From Lachnospiraceae bacterium (GTDB lineage: Bacteria > Bacillota > Clostridia > Lachnospirales > Lachnospiraceae), in assembly GCA_017552715.1 (NCBI GenBank), contig JAFZOW010000098.1, positions 1 to 62,805 of the forward strand: DNA of 62,805 bases. Reading direction: 5' to 3'. Positions 16,994-24,162 of the stretch are shown here, piece after piece. The notes under the pieces were generated by a model, which was not told the DNA's origin, did not search any database, and saw nothing but the letters and a program-made list of their open reading frames with translations. The translations under genes and the position numbers were made by a program. Each line of letters starts with the position of its first letter. The first letter of the stretch is position 1.

Positions 16994-18118
16994 TTATTCC
17001 TTCTTTTTTCCGTCTTCCTTAACAGCGGTGTCTTTCACTTCCGCCGGGGCTGCCTTCTGCACTTCCGTATTTGCTGCGGGCGCATTGTTCTGTACGGCAG
17101 CTGCCGTGTACTGCACTGCCGGAGCGGGATTCCCGTACTTTGCGGCATGCTTCTTTTTAAGCTTTTTGATAACTCCCTTTACGATCAGCACTCCGATGAA
17201 GATCACTACCGCCCAGAGGATCAGGTAGGGCAGGTTCATCACCAGGCCGATGAAGAAATCCCTGATACCGCGGCCGATGCTGCTTAAGCTGTTCATAAAG
17301 CCGTTACCCATCTTTTCCCAGGAACTCAGCTCCTTCACGGGGGTCAGTTCCTTCACTTCGCTGATGCTCAGGCTTAAGGTGGCGTAATCCACCAGATTAT
17401 CATAAGTACGCAGCTGGCTTTCCATGCTCTCGATCTGATAACGGATATCCGTAAGGCGGTTCTCGATAACGATCAGATCCTCGATGGTCTCGGCCTTCTC
17501 CATCAGCTCCATCAGGCGCTCTTCCTCGGAACGGAGGGCGTTCTTGTGGCTTTCCATATCCACGTAGGTCAGGGTCACGTCGTTGACGTTCTCGCTGTGG
17601 CTGATCACATTGGCCGCACCCTGTACTTCGGAAAGGAAGAGATCCAGCTGATCCGCAGGGATACGTACGGTCATCCATGCGCTGCGGGTCATCTCCCTGC
17701 CGCTGTATGCCGAGCCGTTATCGGTGCTGCTGCTTTCCACATAGCCCCCCAGCTCCTTTGTGCGGCGCTGCAGGGTAGTGAGCAGTTCATCGAACTCCTT
17801 TGTTTCCACGCTCATGCTCACATTGCGGATGAGCTTGCGCTTAGTACTCTGGGCACTTTCGGGAGCCTCGGGAGTATCCCCGCCTGCCGGCTCGGCATAG
17901 CCGTTCATACCTGCCTCGTCGTATGCCTCATAATCATCATAATATGCTTCTTCGGTGGCATAAGTCACAGCCGCATTTTTGGTCGACATGGCATTGACGG
18001 TGCCGGAATAACTGTCCGCAGACGCACTTTCGGCAGAGCCGCAGCCCGTCAGCAGCAGGATGGCGGATAATCCTGCCATAAACAGTTTCCTCTTTCCGCC
18101 CATGTTCATCTTTTTCAT
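16994..18118 (-). CDS. DUF4349 lipoprotein
   Basis: A 374-residue exported protein. The lipoprotein signal ends in LLLTGCGS. Residues from about 105 to 285 match DUF4349: RKLIRNVSMSVETKEFDELL, a VDMESHKNALRSEEERLMEL coiled coil, and NRLTDIRYQIESMESQLR. A transmembrane helix (about 305-330) and a Lys-rich stretch follow, then a tail rich in Ala and Pro. Having both a lipid anchor and a late membrane helix is usual for DUF4349. The start at 18118 has GGGAGG 7 bases upstream. Function unknown; it probably senses or supports the cell envelope. Confidence 0.85.
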   Translation of the reverse strand: MKKMNMGGKRKLFMAGLSAILLLTGCGSAESASADSYSGTVNAMSTKNAAVTYATEEAYYDDYEAYDEAGMNGYAEPAGGDTPEAPESAQSTKRKLIRNVSMSVETKEFDELLTTLQRRTKELGGYVESSSTDNGSAYSGREMTRSAWMTVRIPADQLDLFLSEVQGAANVISHSENVNDVTLTYVDMESHKNALRSEEERLMELMEKAETIEDLIVIENRLTDIRYQIESMESQLRTYDNLVDYATLSLSISEVKELTPVKELSSWEKMGNGFMNSLSSIGRGIRDFFIGLVMNLPYLILWAVVIFIGVLIVKGVIKKLKKKHAAKYGNPAPAVQYTAAAVQNNAPAANTEVQKAAPAEVKDTAVKEDGKKKE

Positions 18119-18143
18119 AGTTTTTCCTCCCTTTAAAAGCCGG

Positions 18144-18174
18144 TCCGTATCTGACCTGTTGGTAGAGATACGGA
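18144..18174 (-). promoter_or_regulatory. Hairpin in the leader of the DUF4349 gene
   Basis: TCCGTATCT and AGATACGGA form a perfect 9-base inverted repeat with a 13-base loop, ending about 10 bases before the ribosome binding site. No T-run follows, so it is not a terminator. It could be a protein-binding site or an mRNA stem. Confidence 0.45.
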
Positions 18175-18203
18175 GCTGCAGGGGTATAATTATGGAAAAA
18201 AGC

Positions 18204-18240
18204 AAAAAAAGAGCTGCCGCATAAGCGACAGCCCTCTTTT
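18204..18240 (-). terminator. Terminator after the solute-binding protein gene
   Basis: On the minus strand AAAAGAGGGCTGTCGC and GCGGCAGCTCTTTTTTT form an imperfect stem with a 4-base loop and a T-run, about 30 bases past the stop. Confidence 0.8.
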
Positions 18241-18271
18241 ACTTTAATTCAGTGCTTTAAGCTGATCCGAA

Positions 18272-19825
18272 TTACTTCGTAGCCTTCCAAGCTTCGTACT
18301 GGGAAGAGAACTCAGCGATAACATCGTTGATACCGGCCTCTTCAAGAGCTGCCTGGTACTCAGCGATCTTGGCATCAACATCAGCTACTGCGAATGCACC
18401 GTTCTCAAGAGCGAAACCAAGCTCTGCCTGAGCGTTGCAGCAAGCAACGTACTGAGCTTCAACGGGGCTCTTGTCGAACTGGAAGCCGTTAGCGCAGGAG
18501 ATGTCTGCACCGTTGTTGAAGTCAAGGTACATCTGAGCGGTGTAAGGAGAAGAAGCCTCAGCGGTAACTACAGTCGCGTTAGCGGACTCCCACATGGAGT
18601 GGTTGTAAGAAGCATCAGCAGTCTTCTCAACATAGCCGTCAGCATTCAGGTTCCAGTCCTTGCCCTCGATACCATAGGTATACAGGTTTGCAAGAGTGGA
18701 ATCGGTGTAAAGGAGACCCATGAAGTCAAGAGCGCCCTTAGTAGCTTCGTCGGAAGCGGTAGCAGCGATAGCATAGCAGGAACCAAGGCAGGAATCGGTG
18801 TGAGCCCAGTTCTTGGTAACCTTAGCCATTACTACGTCCTTACCATAACGGCCGTTAGCTTCTGCGTTGTTGGGAACGTCTGTCCACCAGGAGCAGCCCC
18901 ACTCGTCACCCTGGATCGTGGTGTCGTCAGTGGTCTTGGTAGCGTCATCCTCGGAAAGATAACCGGCCTCACGCCACTCAGCCATCAGAGTTGCGAACTC
19001 CTTGAACTCAGGGGTGGTGATGGTATCAACCACGGAATCGCTCTTTCTGTCAACAGCTACCCATGCGGAAGCATTGTCGCCGGTGAAGAAATCAAAGCTG
19101 TCGATGTAGTAACGATAGAACATAGCAGTTCTCTGGGTCAGATAGGTGTATCTGAGACCCTCAGCGCTCATAGCCTCCAGAGCGGGGGTAACATCCTTCA
19201 GGCTCTTGATGGAAGCAACGTCGATGCCGTACTTGTCAACAAGATCCTTGCGGAACATTACGTTGTAGCCTTCTACGTTATCCTTGTAAACGGGGATGTA
19301 GTAGTTCTTCCCGCCATACTTGGAAGCTTCCCACTGCTTGGAATCCATGGATCCGTACAGGGTGGTGCCGGGAAGCAGGTCGGTCAGATCCTTAGCAGCG
19401 TTAGCAGCATACAGATCCTTGGTACCTACGGTGCCGAGCCAGCTGGCGGTCCAGAACAGGTCAGCCTCGTTGTTGGCGATAGCCAGGTTAGCCTTGTCAG
19501 CGTACTCGTTGGAGCTGATGTCGGTCAGTTCGATCTGAACGTTGATCTTGTCAGCGATGTACTCATTGATGGCATCCTGAACTTCCTTGGTTCTGTCAGA
19601 GCTGGGAACTACGTTGAAGCAGTTTCTCATCATTCTGACAACCACCTTGCCGTCAGCGGTCGTGGTGGTCTCGGTGGTGCCTGTGGTGCCGGTCTCGGTG
19701 GTACCCGTGGTGCCGGTGCCGGTTCCGGTGCCGGTGGTTGCGGGATCAGTAGCGCCGCCGCAGCCAGCAAGCATCGTCATGGTCATGGTAACAGCCATTA
19801 ACATTGATACGATTTTCTTTTTCAT
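18272..19825 (-). CDS. Sugar ABC transporter solute-binding lipoprotein (LplA/LipO type)
   Basis: A 517-residue surface lipoprotein. The signal ends in MLAGCGG, and a Thr/Gly linker (about 29-59) tethers the binding domain. The body is the family-1 extracellular binding fold; the C-terminus (ANGFQFDKSPVEAQYVACC ... EEAGINDVIAEFSSQYEAW) matches the LplA/LipO group that pairs with LplB/LplC permeases. It follows those permeases on the same strand with a strong AAGGAGG. Ligand unknown; complex plant oligosaccharides are typical for this group. Confidence 0.9.
   Translation of the reverse strand: MKKKIVSMLMAVTMTMTMLAGCGGATDPATTGTGTGTGTTGTTETGTTGTTETTTTADGKVVVRMMRNCFNVVPSSDRTKEVQDAINEYIADKINVQIELTDISSNEYADKANLAIANNEADLFWTASWLGTVGTKDLYAANAAKDLTDLLPGTTLYGSMDSKQWEASKYGGKNYYIPVYKDNVEGYNVMFRKDLVDKYGIDVASIKSLKDVTPALEAMSAEGLRYTYLTQRTAMFYRYYIDSFDFFTGDNASAWVAVDRKSDSVVDTITTPEFKEFATLMAEWREAGYLSEDDATKTTDDTTIQGDEWGCSWWTDVPNNAEANGRYGKDVVMAKVTKNWAHTDSCLGSCYAIAATASDEATKGALDFMGLLYTDSTLANLYTYGIEGKDWNLNADGYVEKTADASYNHSMWESANATVVTAEASSPYTAQMYLDFNNGADISCANGFQFDKSPVEAQYVACCNAQAELGFALENGAFAVADVDAKIAEYQAALEEAGINDVIAEFSSQYEAWKATK
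19649..19741 (-). repeat. Low-complexity Thr/Gly linker
   Basis: Codons alternate Thr-Gly and Thr-Glu-Thr in runs such as TGTGTGTTGTTET. It is a flexible spacer between lipid anchor and binding domain, and a place where replication slippage could change length. Confidence 0.7.
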
Positions 19826-19899
19826 GATTTCCTCCTTTTTTGATTAAGAAAATATCTGAAACTTCCATATATAATGAAAGATTCATTCACTTTGCCGGA

Positions 19900-20871
19900 T
19901 CAGCCCTTCACCGAACCGACCGTAAGACCCTTGATGAAGTACTTCTGGAAGAAGGGATATACGATCACGATGGGGCCTACGACCACCAGCACGGTAGCCA
20001 TGGTAGCAGTATACTGGGGAATGGTGCCGCCCATTGCCGCTCTTGCCGCGGAAGGAACGTTGGTATTGTTCAGCAGGAACTCGATACTCTTCTGGATACT
20101 TACCAGCAGCAGCTGCAGGGGCTTCTTGCTGTCAGAGGTGATGTAGAGCAGGGCGTTCTGCCAGTCGTTCCAGTAGGCTGTCGCCATCATGAAACCTACA
20201 GCTGCCATTGAAGGCTTCAGCAGAGGAAGGGTGATCTGGAAGAAGGTCCTCCACTCACCGGCCCCGTCGATCTTGGCCGCCTCCATCAGTTCCTTCGGTA
20301 TACTGTTAACAATGTAGGTTCGTAATATGATGACGTTCATCGTAGTCACACATAGGGGCAGTATCAGCAGAAGGATGTTATCCTTTAAGTGATAGTACCG
20401 GGTGAATACGATATATCCCGAAAGCTGACCGCCGTTGAAGAGCATGGGGATCAGCAGGAATACCAGTAAAAACTTGGAAAGCCTGAAATCCGGACGGCTG
20501 ATGGCGTATGCATACATGCTCATGATCAGAAGCCCGAGGGCGGTTCCGGCTACCGTTACGAAGATCGTTACCCCGTAGGATACCATCAGCTGTTTGCCGT
20601 AACGGAACACTGCGTTGATACCGTTCATGGACCACTGGCTGGGAATGAAACGGAATCCGTTCTTGGAAAGGGAGAGCTCATCCGCAAAGGCGGATACCAG
20701 CACCAGTTCCAGGGGCAGGAAACAGAACAGTGTATAGAGTATCAGCAGAAATGCCAGTACATACTGTCCGAAACCTTTTCTCTCTCTCCTGGAGGGAGCC
20801 AGGTCCAGATTTTTTGCTTTTTTATCCTTCTTAGAAGGGGTTACTTTCAAATTCTTTTCCATATCGCTCAT
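19900..20871 (-). CDS. Sugar ABC transporter permease (LplC/MalG type)
   Basis: A 323-residue inner-membrane permease with six predicted helices. A Lys-rich N-terminus (KKDKKAKNLDLAPSRRERKG) precedes the first helix. The EAA loop, which contacts the ATPase, is KELMEAAKIDGAGEWRTFFQITLPLLKP, and the end is FFQKYFIKGLTVGSVKG, as usual for this group. Start at 20871 with GGAGGGG upstream; a longer start would overlap the LplB gene. No ATPase gene lies nearby, so it likely uses a shared MsmK-type ATPase. Confidence 0.93.
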   Translation of the reverse strand: MSDMEKNLKVTPSKKDKKAKNLDLAPSRRERKGFGQYVLAFLLILYTLFCFLPLELVLVSAFADELSLSKNGFRFIPSQWSMNGINAVFRYGKQLMVSYGVTIFVTVAGTALGLLIMSMYAYAISRPDFRLSKFLLVFLLIPMLFNGGQLSGYIVFTRYYHLKDNILLLILPLCVTTMNVIILRTYIVNSIPKELMEAAKIDGAGEWRTFFQITLPLLKPSMAAVGFMMATAYWNDWQNALLYITSDSKKPLQLLLVSIQKSIEFLLNNTNVPSAARAAMGGTIPQYTATMATVLVVVGPIVIVYPFFQKYFIKGLTVGSVKG

Positions 20872-20884
20872 CTCATCCCCCTCC

Positions 20885-21790
20885 TTAGAATAATGCGTTC
20901 TCGGGCTGTATCTTGCGGACCGTAAAGTTCGCAAAGAGCATCAGCAGCAGACCGATCACCGACTGGAACAGGGATGCCGCAGCGGTAAAGCCGAAGTTCG
21001 AAGATGTAAGGATCGCGTTCAGCACGTAGGAGTCGATAACCTGTGTGGTGCTGTAAAGCATACCGCTGTTTCGCGTTACCTGGTAGAACAGACCCGTATC
21101 GGAGTGCATTATTCCACCGACGGAGAGGAGCAGCATGACCGTCACCATGGGGATCAGGCTGGGCAGGGTGATATGCCATATCCTCTGCCATTTGCTGGCG
21201 CCGTCGATCTCGGCCGCCTCGTACAGTTCCGCATCGATACCGGCCAGAACCGACATGTAAAGCACCGAACCGTAACCCGTATCCTTCCAGATCTTGATGA
21301 TCAGCAGGATCCAGGGCCACATGGATGCGGTGGAGTAAAATCTGTAATCCGTTCCCAGGGTGGTATTGATGATACCCGTATCGGAACTGATGAATGCGAA
21401 AGCGATGAACTGAACCGCGGCGTAGGAGATGAACACCGGGATGATCATGATGGTCTGCATTGCCTTGGCCATCTTCTTAAAGAAGAGCTGGTCGATGGCG
21501 ATGGCCAGGGTCACATTCAGGAACGTTCCCACAGCCGTAAAGAGCAGGTAGTACAGAAGAGTGTTCTTGGTGATATTGATGAAGGTCTTCTTGGAACCTA
21601 ACAGAAGCTTGAAGTTATCCAGACCGTTCCAGGGGCTTCCCCAGATGCCGCCCTGATAGTCAAACTTCTTGAATGCCAGTACAAGACCCCCCATAGGAAC
21701 GTACATGATAAAGAACAGAACAAGGAAGGCAGGTAATGCCATCAACACGTGCGCTCTGTGCTTCCATGTGTTACTTAAGAAATCCTTCAT
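20885..21790 (-). CDS. Sugar ABC transporter permease (LplB/MalF type)
   Basis: A 301-residue permease and first gene of this transport operon. It begins with a short cytoplasmic part and VLMALPAFLVLFFIMYVPMGG, has six helices, and carries the EAA loop AELYEAAEIDGASKWQRIWHITLP. It ends FTVRKIQPENALF, standard for LplB. A GGGGGAG site precedes the ATG. The LplC gene starts 13 bases downstream. Confidence 0.93.
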   Translation of the reverse strand: MKDFLSNTWKHRAHVLMALPAFLVLFFIMYVPMGGLVLAFKKFDYQGGIWGSPWNGLDNFKLLLGSKKTFINITKNTLLYYLLFTAVGTFLNVTLAIAIDQLFFKKMAKAMQTIMIIPVFISYAAVQFIAFAFISSDTGIINTTLGTDYRFYSTASMWPWILLIIKIWKDTGYGSVLYMSVLAGIDAELYEAAEIDGASKWQRIWHITLPSLIPMVTVMLLLSVGGIMHSDTGLFYQVTRNSGMLYSTTQVIDSYVLNAILTSSNFGFTAAASLFQSVIGLLLMLFANFTVRKIQPENALF

Positions 21791-21855
21791 GCTTTACTCC
21801 CCCAACTCGCATTTTATCGATATTTTCGCGGCGCGGGTACTGTTGCGCCATTAAC

Positions 21856-21884
21856 TATATACAACACTTTTTTACGTAAAGCAA
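21856..21884 (-). promoter_or_regulatory. Promoter of the LplBC-binding protein operon
   Basis: TTGCTT, 17 bases, TATATA, giving a leader of about 60 bases before the lplB start. Confidence 0.65.
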
Positions 21885-21916
21885 GGAAATTTTGCATTCA
21901 TGACATATTTTTGTTA

Positions 21917-21929
21917 GTTTTTGACAAAA
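21917..21929. promoter_or_regulatory. Possible regulator site upstream of lplB
   Basis: TTTTTG-A-CAAAAA is a perfect palindrome about 33 bases upstream of the -35 box, a usual place for an activator such as an AraC-type regulator. The region is AT-rich, so chance is possible. Confidence 0.3.
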
Positions 21930-22002
21930 ATGAGGGTTGCGTTTTAATTATATTCACAACCTGTTCATAGTGCGTTCATAAACTTACAAGATTTGGGGGT
22001 AA

Positions 22003-22037
22003 AAATATAGGAACCCCTTTTCGGGTCCCTATATTTT
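22003..22037 (-). terminator. Terminator after the LRR lipoprotein gene
   Basis: On the minus strand AAATATAGGGACCC pairs with GGGTTCCTATATTT around a 7-base loop with one wobble, ending in TTT. It is nearly symmetric, so it could stop transcripts from both sides. Confidence 0.75.
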
Positions 22038-22091
22038 GTCGGGGTACTGTTCATAATTAGCTGGTAGCGGGTTTTTGGCCCCGAAGGGGGC

Positions 22092-23135
22092 TTATTCGGC
22101 ATAATGCGGGTCGACATAATTATCCCTGAACATGGCCCTCATGGCATTATAATGAGGCCCGCTGCGCCAGCCCTGATCGATGGAACCTTCCCCTTCCCGT
22201 ACGATGGTACAGTTGGGGTACAGAGCCTGGAGCTCCGCCACCTGATCCCAGGGCACATGGGTATGTTCGATCCAGAGCCGCTCCAGATGGGGTTTATCCC
22301 GCAGATATTCGATGGAACGCAGGCCGGTATAGCTACAGTTTAAGTCCTCCAGATCCGGCAGATACTGCAGGAAGGTAAAATCCTGGATATTGTTGGCGAA
22401 AAACTCCAGGTATTTCAGCTTGGGCACATACTGCAGCATGGACAGATCCGTTATGGTATGACGGGGTCCGTCGGGCATATCCCACTCCTTCACGTTATCC
22501 ACCAGGATCAGGATCTGCAGCTTGGGCATATACTGTAAAAAGCTTAAGTCGGAAACGAAATTATGCCCCAGATCCAGAGCCACCAGATCCGTGCAGTATT
22601 TCAGATAATAGGCTTCATCATTGTGCATGAAGAAATCGTCGCTGGTGACCTTAAAGGATGAGAAGGCCACCACATCCGTCCGCAGGGTCCAGTGGCTTAA
22701 GACGATCTCCCAGATCAGGCGTACATCCGGGTGGGCATCCTGCAGAGCCGCATAGCCGTCGTTATCCAGACCGCAGTCGATCATGGTGAGGCGCTTCAGT
22801 TCCGGAAGATTATCCAGCACTTCATCCATATCGATATCGCTGACATCGATGCCGGAGATATCCGCCTCCGCCGCATCCAGCGGTATACGTATGTCCCCTA
22901 CCAGAACCCCTTCCTCGCTGACTGCGGGTATGGGTGTAGGCGTGGGGCTGGCTGCGGGAGTCGGTGTGGGCGTGGGAGTCGGCGTGCTCACCGCCAGTTC
23001 ATCCTCGGTCTGCTGGGCCGCTCCGGCCGCGATACGCCCGTCCGCGCCGGGAGTAGGGGCCGCAGTGCCGCTGCCGCTCTGAGCACAGGCTGTAAGAAGC
23101 AATATAAAGACTGATAACGCAAGGCTTTTCTTCAT
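22092..23135 (-). CDS. Leucine-rich-repeat lipoprotein
   Basis: A 347-residue surface lipoprotein. Signal MKKSLALSVFILLLTAC; then a Thr-Pro linker (about 50-72) that should span the wall. The rest holds leucine-rich repeats: LPELKRLTMIDCGL, CTDLVALDLGHNFVSDLSFLQYMPKLQILILVDN, YVPKLKYLEFFANNIQDFTFLQYLPDLEDLNCSYTGL and KPHLERLWIEHTHV. Likely a binding protein; partner unknown. The signal peptide fixes the start, and the -10 box lies only 9 bases before it, with no ribosome binding site, so the message may be leaderless. Confidence 0.85.
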   Translation of the reverse strand: MKKSLALSVFILLLTACAQSGSGTAAPTPGADGRIAAGAAQQTEDELAVSTPTPTPTPTPAASPTPTPIPAVSEEGVLVGDIRIPLDAAEADISGIDVSDIDMDEVLDNLPELKRLTMIDCGLDNDGYAALQDAHPDVRLIWEIVLSHWTLRTDVVAFSSFKVTSDDFFMHNDEAYYLKYCTDLVALDLGHNFVSDLSFLQYMPKLQILILVDNVKEWDMPDGPRHTITDLSMLQYVPKLKYLEFFANNIQDFTFLQYLPDLEDLNCSYTGLRSIEYLRDKPHLERLWIEHTHVPWDQVAELQALYPNCTIVREGEGSIDQGWRSGPHYNAMRAMFRDNYVDPHYAE

Positions 23136-23144
23136 AGCGAAGTT

Positions 23145-23173
23145 ATTTTACTCTTTTGCAAAGGGCTTTTCAA
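23145..23173 (-). promoter_or_regulatory. Promoter of the LRR gene, next to the start codon
   Basis: TTGAAA, 17 bases, TAAAAT, then 9 bases to the ATG. Transcription should begin about 2 bases before the start codon. Confidence 0.7.
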
Positions 23174-23204
23174 GATTACATAACGAAAAATACGGGGCTT
23201 TTCC

Positions 23205-23234
23205 TTGACAGCTTCAAAATACGGGAAGTAGAAT
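23205..23234 (+). promoter_or_regulatory. Promoter of the metallophosphoesterase gene, next to the start codon
   Basis: TTGACA, 18 bases, TAGAAT, then 7 bases to the ATG at 23242. This predicts a message with no leader. Confidence 0.75.
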
Positions 23235-23241
23235 GTGAACT

Positions 23242-24156
23242 ATGAAAAAGATCCTGATATTACTGACATTATGCCTGCTGCTCCTTTACGGCTGCGGAAA
23301 AGAGCCGGAACCCGACACCCGGAACTTTTCACCGAAGGCGGAAACAGTGGAGATATCACTGCCTGCAGCCTCCCGGGAATATAAGCTGCTATGGCTTTCC
23401 GACCTGCACATGGTGCTGCCGGGAAAAGAGGGTGATCCCGCCCAACAGGACGCCATCGATGCCCGGACAGCTTATTCCACCTCAGGCGGCATCCCGGCTG
23501 CGGAACAGTGGGAGCTCTGGATCCCTTATCTGACGGATGCGAAAGCCGATGCCCTGCTCTTCGGCGGGGATATGCTGGATCTCTGCAGTACGGAAGGGGT
23601 CGATACGCTCTCGGAGGGCTTCGCAAAGCTGGAAAGCCCTTATATCTACCTGCGGGCGGATCACGACCTGCTGCCGACCTACCTGAAAGATTACGATGTG
23701 CAGGGGGCCTGGGATAAGCAGAGCAGCCTGTGCAAGAACGAAGGCGTCATGAGCATGGCTTTCGACGACTTTACCCTGATAGCCTGGAACAATTCCACCT
23801 CGGAGCTGACGGACAGCGGGCTGGAACGCATACTCCAGCTGGTGGACGAGGGTAAGCCCCTGGTGCTCCTCACCCACGTACCCATCGCACCGCTGGAGGA
23901 TGAAAGCCTGGCGGAAGCTTCCCGGGCCGCCTTCGACGGCCGTGTGCTGCTGTGGGGCTACGGGGACTGCGAATATGTGCCCGGTCCGAATACAAGGCAG
24001 CTCCTGGACCTGCTTTATGCGGAGGATTCTCCCTTCATTGCCGTTTTTGCCGGTCATCTGCATTTTTCCTGGGACGGCTATATAAACAAAAACGTGCCGG
24101 AGCACGTTTTCGGGCCGGCCTTCGCCGGAGATCACGGTATCATCACTTTGAAATAA
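23242..24156 (+). CDS. Metallophosphoesterase-fold lipoprotein
   Basis: A 304-residue lipoprotein (signal ending LLYGCG) of the calcineurin-like phosphoesterase fold. Metal motifs in order: LSDLHM, FGGDMLDL, LRADHDLLP, LLTHVPI and FAGHLHFSW. The usual GNHD block reads RADHD, so the metal-binding Asn is replaced by Asp. The enzyme should act outside the membrane; the substrate is unknown. Divergent from the LRR gene and convergent with GH13, whose stop is 6 bases away. Confidence 0.85.
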   Translation: MKKILILLTLCLLLLYGCGKEPEPDTRNFSPKAETVEISLPAASREYKLLWLSDLHMVLPGKEGDPAQQDAIDARTAYSTSGGIPAAEQWELWIPYLTDAKADALLFGGDMLDLCSTEGVDTLSEGFAKLESPYIYLRADHDLLPTYLKDYDVQGAWDKQSSLCKNEGVMSMAFDDFTLIAWNNSTSELTDSGLERILQLVDEGKPLVLLTHVPIAPLEDESLAEASRAAFDGRVLLWGYGDCEYVPGPNTRQLLDLLYAEDSPFIAVFAGHLHFSWDGYINKNVPEHVFGPAFAGDHGIITLK

Positions 24157-24162
24157 AAGCTC

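Larger units (their letters stand above)
21791..22091. other. Control region of the LplBC operon
   Basis: This 301-base gap holds the lplB promoter, a small perfect palindrome at 21917-21929 and the terminator of the LRR gene at 22003-22037. A further short GC hairpin (GCCCC/GGGGC, 22078-22091) lies just past the LRR stop but has no T-run. I see no gene here. Confidence 0.6.

Noticed and set aside
18599-19801. A 400-codon open frame opposite the solute-binding protein gene
   Set aside because: The minus strand has a lipoprotein signal and a binding-protein fold; this frame is Ser/Gly/Val-rich noise.
22930-22990. GTGGGCGT-type short repeats as a possible CRISPR or VNTR
   Set aside because: They encode the Thr-Pro linker of the LRR lipoprotein; no spacers are present.
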